This document shows, piece after piece, positions 55,036 to 64,000 of a DNA stretch of 64,000 nucleotides; the first letter of the stretch is position 1, and each line of letters starts with the position of its first letter. Source of the DNA: Sorghum bicolor (taxonomy: Eukaryota > Streptophyta > Magnoliopsida > Poales > Poaceae); NCBI RefSeq assembly GCF_000003195.3, contig NC_012872.2, positions 57,393,695 to 57,457,694 of the forward strand, written 5' to 3'. A model generated the notes under the pieces. The model worked only from the letters and a program-made list of their open reading frames with translations, searched no databases and was not told the origin of the DNA. Both the position numbers and the translations under genes were made by a program.

Positions 55036-56560
55036 CAGAGAGTTAGAGCCGACACTGACCTAGCTAGCTCGCAATCTACACGGAAACAATGTTACGTCAA
55101 TCTCGGGCAACCTAAGACCGCGGTGTTGCCCCGTGTCCATCTGTCGGCCGGAGAGTGCGAAAAAGTCCATTGGCGGCAACTGGAGCGGTGACCAGACTGT
55201 CATGATTTGGGGGCTCGAATTCAGGTGCTTTGCCTGTCGGAAATCGCATCACGTTCCGCTAGCTTGGTCTGCCGATCAATTCCATAATAATAAATTCATT
55301 TAGCCGTAAGAAACACAGGACGCAAGTTAATGTTGGTAGCTCCTAGCTAGCGCCTAGCTTCAACGGCCCTAAATCGCAGCGTTTGGAAAATGCAGCTGCA
55401 TGCATGCGTCAAATGAAACACAAAGCATTGCCGTACGTGTGTGCGCTGCGTACAACACAAAGCATCGCCTCACCGATCTAGTCCCATCAGAAAAAGCAGC
55501 TAGCCAAAGACGAGTCGCAATCGCAAATTCGCAATGCAAGGGCCTCCGCTTCCTTTTGTTGGTTGCGTTGCGTAGATGCTGCTGCCTGCTGGCTGCTGCT
55601 ACTACCGGCCACCGGGTACCGGCGACAAGTCGTGTCCATGCACTAGCCAAAGCCAAGGATCGACGACCGGCCGGCCGATCCAGCAGTCGACCGCCGCATC
55701 CGATTCCACCGAGAGATTGCATGCGTCGCATTGGCTATTACTGGCTAGCTTAATTTGCATCAGAATCTAGCAACAGTCGGCCAGCACCCCCATCGCCTTC
55801 GACCACCGATCCATCGACCCCGCACCGCACCGCACAGCATAGCAGCTAGCTGGAGACCTGGAGGAGTAGCAGCTGCTCCTGCTGCAACTCCAACCAGACC
55901 TACACGCGCACACGCACGCGCGCAAGTTGGCGACAATAATCTGCTTTCGCGTTTGGCCGACCTGACTCCTGAGCCGGCCGCGCGCGTCGTCGTGCCGACA
56001 GCGGCCAAGGGTTCAGTCAGTCAGCGTCCGGCTGTCCGCTCCCGCTAGCTGCTGCCGCGCTCCAAAGCTGTGCCGCGCTCCGGACCTAGCTCCCCCGTGT
56101 CTTTCTAGCTCGTACGTACTACGTGCCGCGCGCCTCTCTGACCAGCCGCTCCGGCGCTCCCGGCCCGGGCGGCGCCGTGAGATCAATGCGATGCCATGCG
56201 AAAAGGGAGACGTGCGCTGTCGAGCGGCCAGGGGCGGGCGCTTTTGCATGCATGCGACCATTCTCCCCCCGCGGGCATCTCGGAACAGCGGCGCCGGCCC
56301 CCATCCCGGCCGGCCGGTGAAATTCGGACGCCATCCATCGCCACCAGCTGTGGGGCATTGGGGGATCGGTCTGATTTGCTTGTTCCTGCATGCATGGCCA
56401 GTGGCGATAAGTAGAAAATCGTGTCTGCTTTATTTGCCTGCGCGCGCGCGCGCCGGCGAGGATTCGATGCCTCACGTACGAGTACTTACGTTGCGCGTGT
56501 GTGTTAGGTTACAACTTTGGAAAATAAAGCAAAAGACGACGCGCATCTCAGTATAAGGAT
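55036..56560. other. GC-rich island without a recognisable gene
   Basis: From about 55400 to 56480 the sequence is GC-rich and CpG-rich, with GCCGGCCGG words, a (CG)n run near 56440 and many TGCATGCA words. Frames of up to 121 codons occur on both strands but none matches a known family and none is favoured. It may be a promoter or non-coding transcript region. Confidence 0.35.
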
Positions 56561-59500
56561 GCATGGAGTAGTTTTGACCCTGGGGGTTGGACCAATCGCT
56601 TTCTTTGAACGCATTGTGTTTTCAGTCTCACTTGTTGTCCTGACCCATTTTACTCTCGCTCTTCTCGTGTAAACGGAATGTGCGGATCGTCACCGCTAAA
56701 AAAACGACACTATCACTTCGTGGTTAATAAGTATTTCACTGTTGGTTATTGCCACCAATCGTAGTAATAACATATTCGCGTGGCTACAATCGATAGTGAG
56801 ACCTATTGATCACATGATAAATCCATAATGTTTTTTTTTTCATATACAGTTAGATGAAAACGAACTTAATAGCAAAATTATAGAGTTCAATGAAATCTAA
56901 AACTTTATAGCTGGATTTTTTTTATTTCAAATGGTTAAGATGTCTAAATAGTTAATATAAGTTCTCACATCTGTTAAAATAATCTCAGATGAAGAAAAAT
57001 CAGCACCAAAGTTGTACCACTCATTGCGATCTACAACTTTGCAGTTATTTTGTTTTCATGAGATCATTTAGTGTCAACTATGCAATACGAAAATCCCAAG
57101 TGTGAAGTGCCTTAACATAATAGCGTTAGTTATATAGACACAAGTTATATGGGTATCTGATTGGTTATATTAGCTTGTAGGGAAACTTGTGTAGTGCAAT
57201 TTGCTCGTGTTTGGTTACTTACATAGCCTCTTATACAAAGCTTGCACAATGTTCAAAAGCAGGTTTAATGCTGCATTATTAGCTAGTACACCATATTTGA
57301 TTGTATTAGACAATGCAATTTTTCACAAGCCGATGCATATAGAAAAATGAAATATTCTTATCTCCCGTACCTCTATTAGAAACATGAGATCTCAACAAAA
57401 TATAAACAACTAAACACCTAGAGAGTGCATATGTTTACTCTTATGTTACGATGCATAAAGGTCTAATACAAGCTAAATCTAATCAGATTCTACGTAGTTG
57501 AGATGACAAGAAGGTAGCCTATGCCTGAGACTCGAGTCATATTGATTTGAATCCTGACAAGCACACATTTGTTAAATTCAACAAAGAAAAACGAGATTAA
57601 GTGGATGCATGTGGACAATTTCTCAGTCAAGTCAATATTTGAACAATTCACTAAATCCAATGAGGGTTCATCGTAAATACAAGCCCCCCTCCCCCTTGGA
57701 TTTTAGAAAATAATGCTATACTCAACAAAGATAACATGATTAAGGGGAATTGCAAATGATGTCCCACACGTTACTCTTTTTTTTTTTGAGCAGGACACGT
57801 TGCTTTTGTTGTTGTAGTGACGAATTCATTGATCACCTTTTCTCTTGGCAGGCCCACTCTGGGCTGGGCTTCCCGAGTCCGGTTGCCTCTCGTTGGGCCT
57901 GCAGGTGCATTAAGCAGCAGACTTGTCGTCGTACCTCTAGTCGGTTCGATGGCTGTTCACCCGTACTCGTGATAAACAGCGACAGAAAAGATGACCAGTA
58001 GATTTTGCTTTTGCAGAGCATGCACGGGACAGCACCATGTGCGCCACTGCTTGCGTGGATCACACTAGCTAGTTGCATGGCTGGCGGACGTCGAAGTACG
58101 TCGTCGAGCCTTGCATGTTTCGTGGCTCGTCGTCGTCGTCGCCATCAGCTGCCCACATTCCGAATCGTGTCTCGCGCTAGCTTGACACGGACACGTATAT
58201 ATACTCTGGTAGGTGTACACGGGTACCTTAGCCTCAACAACTAGATCGACCATGGTCCCATGCAAATGCAATGCAAAGCCAGCCGGCTCATGCATGGTAA
58301 TATGTGCAGAATTACATCGTCGAGTGGTCATATGGACCATCACCATCTTTATAGCGATCGCTACATAGATGCTCCAGTGTATTCAGGTACGGTGATGCAT
58401 GCAAGGTTCTTTTGGAGGCCTAGATGCAGCCTGACTGCCTGAGCCTGGTGAAAATGATGTGTGCGTGCAAGGGGATGCGGCGAACGTACTCCACATAAAG
58501 TTGTGTATGCGTACGTGATGAGTAAAGATACATTGATCCTGCCCACACCACACCATGGTGCTGTGTTTTGCAACAATGCCAGCTGAAAATGGATGGACTA
58601 AGAATCATTATATATATTGAAACAAATGCAGCATGCGAACGAGTTAGCTATGGATCGATATTCCACTCCCAAATATGTTTTCAGCAAAAAGGGGGGGAAA
58701 CTACACTCTAGCCATTTTTCATCTGAACTCCCTAAACATCCATGTTTCGTGAACCTCCACACGACTCCTCGCACACGGCACATCCACATCATTCCGTGCT
58801 CACTACCCCACCTGTTTCTCCATAGTAGTTTTCCTCTGTGGCGTGTGATTTCTTTCTAGTTTATAATTATTTATTATGTCCTGTTTGGTACCTAGTTTTT
58901 GTGAAACTGGAGTCGTTTTCTCCGTGGCATGCATGCAATTTCTCTCTGGTTTTGATTGTTTAGGAACTCGATCATTATTGGTAACTGTTGGTGAAAAGAC
59001 AAAAAAATGGTCCCTACTAATTTTGGTAACATTAGAATGCATGTATTTTTCTAAGAGCTCTTCAAGATGCTCTAGTCTTAGTAGGGTTTAGGAGTAATGA
59101 AAAGAGAGGGAGGGAAGAAGGGTACATCACAACTCCTTGGCATTGAGGAGGCGAGGGTGGGGGTGGCGGGGAGCTCCATTTTACCCACAAGCATCCAGTT
59201 ATGCATCACATTTTTTTAAAAAAAAAGAATTACACAGTACCACAGATGCATGCTTGTATGACGAACCAATGAAACAATATATCAAAATGATATCGGCCTT
59301 ACGTGGGGTAGAAGCCCAAATGGAATACCTCTTCTTGGGCCTGGTCGAAACAAAATGGAACCGGGGACGCAAAGGCCCAAAACGGTGTGGCAGAAAGCGT
59401 GGAAACAACAGCAGTAGGCTGCATCGACATTCGACAGCCATATAGAAACAGAAACGGCCCATCGTCATCAGATATCTAGATCGAAGGGCCCGAAGGCAAT

Positions 59501-59589
59501 ACACGAGGGAGTGCCGACGACAGGAAGCTACAAACTTTTGAGCCATGGCATGGAATGGAGCTAGCACCAAAGTCCAAACCCTACTACAC
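56561..59589. other. Intergenic DNA between the GC-rich island and the HD-Zip gene
   Basis: AT-rich, with a CTACAACTTTG-containing block at 56820-57130 resembling the repeats at 27201-27960. The stretch 57840-58560 is rich in TGCATG and CGTCGTCG words. No gene was recognised. Confidence 0.35.
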
Positions 59590-59738
59590 CTAGCTACTCG
59601 AGCCCACGCAGGTTAATTTTCTCCATCCATCCATCCATCCATCATCAAATTTACACAACACAAACACTTTTGCCTTGCCGCCCCTAAACAAACTTTCATC
59701 CTTCCTTACTAGAGTAGCATGCAGTTGATCGATGGAGG
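59590..59738 (-). other. Presumed 3' UTR of the HD-Zip gene
   Basis: Follows the stop codon on the minus strand and includes a (CCAT)n tetranucleotide run at about 59624-59643. Confidence 0.4.
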
Positions 59739-62700
59739 CTAAAACGCCGCGGACGGGCGGCGCGGGTGGAAGGGGTTGCTGCCCGCGGCTGCGGCTGCGG
59801 CCGGGCGAGGCGTACGCGCGGCGGTCGCGGCGGTGATGCGCTCGCAGCGCGGGCACATGGTGAGCGCGGATGCCGGGAGCGGCTGCCGGGAGTGCGGGGA
59901 GAGCACGGTGGGCGGGGCCACCCGCATCGCGCGCAGCTCCTCCACCTCCCGCTGCAGCCGCCGGTTCTCCTCGGTCAGCGAGCCGAAGCACCGCTTCAGG
60001 TACTCGCACTCCAGCTCCGTCTGCTTCAGCTTCGTCCTGCAGGATTCACACAAGTAGGTTTTTAGGTTATAGTACTACTACTTAATTAACTTGTTACGCG
60101 ACTCGTGAAATTAGCAACAAAAGAAGTAGTAGTAAATCATACGCAATCGAGACCACCAGAACTATGACATATCAAATCATGAGTCCATGACAAGAGTAGT
60201 AACTAATAAATCTCTGCTTCGTGCTGACATGCATGAGAAACGTTAAAATAGCGTCAAAACAAGTACTGTAAGCGACTTAATTTGACCTTAGGCCCCCATT
60301 CCGAGATAATTATCAACACCTGACAAAAAGAGAGTGGAGGCCAATGACTTTGCAGGGGATTGCTGGATTAGCATTTCAATTACTTGTTCCTCACGAGGCT
60401 TGCTGACTGAACCATCCATCCATGATCCATCACCAACTAGGGTCAGCAAGCTACAGGTAGCTAATACTCCTAGCACGTGCCGATTAGTCCACGTGCCCGT
60501 ACTTTTGGGGCAATCAGTTCAAAACTTTAGCTCTACTAGAGACAATCTCATTGCACGAGCATCATGGAGTAATCTATTCCATCAAGCTCAATGGAGTACA
60601 TCACAAGGGTGGAGCTCTCTGCATGCCTACTTTATTTGGCTAGAGAATCTAGCTAACTATTGTGCTGTCCCACATCTTGGATGCAGTCCAAGTTTCAAGA
60701 TGGATACCTAATGATCCTTGTCACCTTAACTGAGGGAAGGACCCATGATTTTGTTGGAAAGAAACCAAGGAAGTGGGTTCGTTCTAATGGTTATAGGTAG
60801 TAGTATAAAATCTGAGTTGCATCGTCACGTAGTAGCAGTAACATTGTATATTGGATATGGGTAGATACTAATGATATTAGACGAGTATACTGTATAGATC
60901 CTAAATTCCTAATGCGAACTTTGTATAGGAAACAGTAGATTTTTCATGTAGCATCGTCACGTCATAACTAGGGTGGGTAATTGTCCCTATATATACACTA
61001 AAAAAATCCACTCTCTTTTCTATACGGGAAATATATGATACAGGTTTGGCTTTCATATAAATGGACTCTTGTATGTTCTTGTGAGCACGTGAACCGTTTG
61101 GAAACATAATATTTGTCTGACTACGAGATGTCAGCTTGGATAAATGACCCATGTTCATAAATGTTCTGTGACACTGACTGACATAGTCTTGCTACGATTA
61201 TATATTACCTCCGGAACATTGAATATTTCTGCACATCCTTAGCAGCCATTTTTGTCTGATAATTAAGCTATGGTTTCCCAAGTGTGTCTTTTTGTCATAT
61301 AGGTGAGCTTGTCTTAATGTATAGCTAGCGCATGTTGTCAAAAAAAAATGTATAGCTAGCGCACTAGTAACTACAAGTAGCCTCTCGTGACCACTGACCG
61401 GCGGCCATATTTGTAGTCCATGTTATGCCTTAGGTTTTGTTACAGTACAAGCAATAGCTAAATCTGATGGGAAAAAATACAGTACCAAACAGTTAATGAT
61501 GACTGCTATGAACTGTACTAACCGCAAAGGAAAAACATACATACGTACTCCTGCTACGTAGCTAGGGCAGCCTGTTCGGCTTGTGTTGTAAGTCTGTTTT
61601 TTCTGACAATCAACAATATTTTTATCTCATAATAAATTAATAAACAGTATTTTCAGTTATGGTTTTTCGGATCACATGCGCAGCCTATATATGGGAGAAG
61701 CATCAGGAAGGAAGAGCATACTGTACGTACCTAGCCCTGCGGTTCTGGAACCAGACCTCCACCTGCCTGGGCCGCAGCTGGAGCTTGCCAGCCAAGGCCT
61801 CTTTTTGCTTCTGCAGGAAAAAAAAAGAGTTGCATTTTCCAACGCCATTAAATTTCTTTCCATTGCACAGCTAGCTCAGGCATCATCAGGCACTCACAAT
61901 GCAAGACTCTATCATAGAGTCTAAGACAATTAATTACACATTATTTATGATATTTTACTGATGTGGCAGCATATTTATTGAAGAAAGAGGTAGAAAAAAT
62001 AAGACTCCAAGTCTTATTTAGACTCTAAGTTCACATTGTTCGAGGTAATAAATGACTTTAGACTCTATGATAGAGTCTGCATTGTGAGTGCTCTCAGTAG
62101 TATGACTGTATGACAGTACTATACTACTCCATGTTGCAAATGTCAGGAAGGAAGTTAATTGGAGTAACGAGACTCCTGCTAGTCAAACCTACAGTAGCAA
62201 GTATTAACTGCTTCCATTACTGGTAGTACTTGGCATATACAGTAGATCATACAGGTTCGCTCGCGTGAGACAACTTTATACAGCTACGGTACTGTCAAAA
62301 GTAGCCGTATTAGATCTCTACTGTATGCTACACATGCATGTACTGTGTACTTCATCACACTATCAGAGGTAGCGATCCTCCTATTAGTGCCACACCTACA
62401 CGTACTGGACGGAGTGGTACTGCGTATCTTGATTTTCCATAGGAGTATGCATGTGGCCATACATCATCACACCTCGAACAGACATACAGTAGTAGAACAC
62501 TACACACACTACCGTTAAATGATGGACGGTCATCAGGATCCGATTCTCGTTGGATTCAGTTGGTGCATGCAATGCGCTGGTACTTGCTAGGGATGAAAAC
62601 GGATCGGATACAAACGGATATCACTGATATCATATTTGTTTTCATATTTCTGGTCGAATTCGGATTCGAATACGGATAATGTCAACCATGTCGGATAAGA

Positions 62701-63815
62701 TATGATTGGATGTTGACATCACAAATATACGATTTAAGTATTCGGATACGGATACGGTATCGGATGTTGAATATTCGGACTCGGATACGGACAGATCTGA
62801 ACCTCTCTAAACGAATTCGGTCTCGAATACGGTCGGAAAATATCCGTACCGTTTTCATCCCTAGTACTTGCTAATCCTATCCGGCGCGAGATTCTGGTGG
62901 AGCCGTGGAGCGGTACTAGCTACTCCACTAGCTTGGAATCTTTTCGGCATACATACTGTACGTGCAGCTAGCGGTACTAGCTACTCCTACGTGCGTATGT
63001 ACGCGTACGTCGTGGCAATCGTTTTGCCCGTAGCGACGACGACGGTCTTGATGCATCATTTCAAGGGGCAGGACAGGGAAGGATGCCATGGCAGCTAGCT
63101 AGCAGTACTAGAAGTAGCAGTGATGTAGTAGTAGTGATGGGATGCTGACTGACCGGTGTGGGGGTGTGGTTGAAGCGGAAGCTCTCCTCCAGCAGGCGGG
63201 ACTGCTCCTTGGAGAGGCGGAGCTTCTTGGAGCGGTGCGGCCCGCGCCCGCCGGCGCCGCCGCGCTCGTCTTCCTCCTCCTCCACGCTTCCCATTGGGAA
63301 CTCCTCCTCCTCGCCGCCGCTCGCCGGCTGGTTCATGTCCAGGTCCCTCATGTTGTTCCCGTTCCCGTTCCCGTTGTTGTTGCATCCAAACCCCTCTGCC
63401 AAACAACAATGCATGATTCCTAGGAACGTTAGCTCCTTTAAAAATCGCAAATAAACCAGGAAGAATAACATAGATTCTAGGACAAGATTGTATGCTGTTC
63501 TTGAGTTCCGAGCAGAGCTGCTGCTGCGCTCCTTTTAGAACTAGACAACTTTCAGAATAATAGGTAAACACATCAGCCAAGTTTTGCACGCTTAGAAATA
63601 TGCATGGCGATAATGTATTGAAGAGATGGCAAAGGTTGGAAGAACCTTAGCAGCGATGAACTCATCTTCTTGCATAGGAGTATATACTTTGTATGGCTCA
63701 AATAATATCAGCTCTGCTACCAGGTGGTCTCCGAGAGCTTACCTGAGCCAGAGGAGGAGCTGAGGCCGGGGACAGCCATGGTGAGCTCCAGGCCTGAAGG
63801 AGAAGTGGACCCCAT
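59739..63815 (-). CDS. HOX3: Class II homeodomain-leucine zipper transcription factor
   Basis: Four exons: 63815-63743, 63395-63154, 61810-61731 and 60036-59739. The joins are in phase and encode 230 residues. It binds DNA as a dimer in the nucleus; class II members mostly repress and act in auxin, shade and organ-polarity responses. It begins [18 protein letters not shown]. An Asn/Gly and acidic stretch precedes the homeodomain (about 79-138), with [17 protein letters not shown], then [15 protein letters not shown] ending at 132. The leucine zipper follows directly ([20 protein letters not shown]). CPRCE at 193-197 is the redox-type CPSCE motif of class II with Arg for Ser. The tail is Ala and Pro rich, ending RPSAAF. 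The symbol reflects close recalled similarity to rice HOX3; orthology was not tested. Introns are 347, 1343 and 1694 bp; intron 2 carries two MITEs. Residues HTPTP replace the commoner HTLTP in the homeodomain. Confidence 0.93.
61889..62093. mobile_element. Tourist-like MITE in HD-Zip intron 2
   Basis: GGCACTCACAATGCAAGACTC at the left and GAGTCTGCATTGTGAGTGCTC at the right, with TCA on both sides (61886-61888 and 62094-62096). Same family as the PIN intron copy, inserted in the opposite orientation. About 205 bp. Confidence 0.82.
62588..62863. mobile_element. hAT-type MITE in HD-Zip intron 2
   Basis: TAGGGATGAAAACGGATCGG at the left and CCGTTTTCATCCCTA at the right, flanked by perfect GTACTTGC duplications (62580-62587 and 62864-62871). 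The body repeats TTCGGATACGGAT words. Length 276 bp. Confidence 0.92.
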
Positions 63816-63921
63816 CGCCAGCCAATGCAGACACAGGAACAAGAAAAAGGGAGGTGAGGGGGAGAAGGGGGGCAAGCGAAGACAAACACAGATTGGAAAG
63901 GAGTAGAAGCATGGGGAGGCG

Positions 63922-63929
63922 TTATATAA
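63922..63929 (-). promoter_or_regulatory. TATA box of the HD-Zip gene
   Basis: The minus strand reads GGCGCTTATATAACGCC, about 110 bp upstream of the ATG at 63815, implying transcription start near 63895 and a leader of about 80 nt. Confidence 0.75.
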
Positions 63930-64000
63930 GCGCCGGGTAGGGAAGGATGGATGCTTTCGAACTTTTAACAGTGGCAGTGCTCATAAAAATATGCTGGAAA

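Noticed and set aside
55400..56556. Short plus-strand frames in the GC-rich island as genes
   Set aside because: Up to about 121 codons but composed of biased residues, with competing frames on the other strand and no conserved motifs.
63698..63906. Alternative short frames over HD-Zip exon 1
   Set aside because: The in-phase spliced frame beginning [13 protein letters not shown] joins correctly to exon 2 and matches the family N-terminus; the others do not.

Overview
The window is plant nuclear DNA, almost certainly from a grass and most likely Sorghum or a close Andropogoneae relative. The evidence is GC-rich first exons beside AT-rich intergenic DNA, spliceosomal GT-AG introns, grass-type Ty3/gypsy retrotransposons, and many copies of a short element with ends like GGCCTTGTTTAG...CTAAACAAGGCC that I associate with sorghum. 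No bacterial operons, CRISPR arrays, rRNA or tRNA genes were seen. All exon joins below were read by eye from splice sites and conserved protein families; no transcript or database search was possible.

Layout. 1-10021: most of a Tat-type Ty3/gypsy retrotransposon on the minus strand, with one LTR, PBS, gag-protease, pol, and a spliced antisense gene running into the left edge. 10022-11614: intergenic DNA with a long fold-back repeat. 11620-22549: a three-level retrotransposon nest in which every target-site duplication (TSD) is intact. An old solo LTR (TSD ATCCT) was split by a pol-less Athila-like element (TSD CCGAT), which was itself hit by an inverted solo LTR of its own family (TSD GGTAT). 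22971-23403: a decayed Myb/NAM-associated transposon-protein fragment. 23642-26506: a 2.9 kb solo LTR. 26512-28300: degenerate repeats.

28481-64000 is gene territory with small DNA elements between and inside genes. It holds four host genes: an intronless MIZ1-like (DUF617) gene (minus, 28481-29368); a four-exon mitochondrial single-stranded-DNA-binding protein gene (minus, 34274-36594); a six-exon PIN auxin efflux carrier gene (plus, 43935-47895); and a four-exon class II HD-Zip transcription factor gene (minus, 59739-63815). Between PIN and HD-Zip lie an 8-bp-TSD hAT-type MITE, a 2.6 kb solo LTR, a truncated LINE copy and a GC-rich stretch without a recognisable gene.

The host genes do not form a pathway cluster, although PIN (auxin transport), MIZ1-like (hydrotropism, auxin-linked in Arabidopsis) and class II HD-Zip (auxin and shade responses) all belong to families tied to auxin-related growth; their adjacency is probably coincidence. 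The most unusual features are the nested same-family inverted LTRs (a natural long inverted repeat), two tandem retropepsin-like domains in a gag-only Athila element, the spliced antisense gene with two 78-nt introns, the in-frame UAG between gag-protease and pol, and a 709-bp TIR element carrying GC-rich, gene-like cargo.
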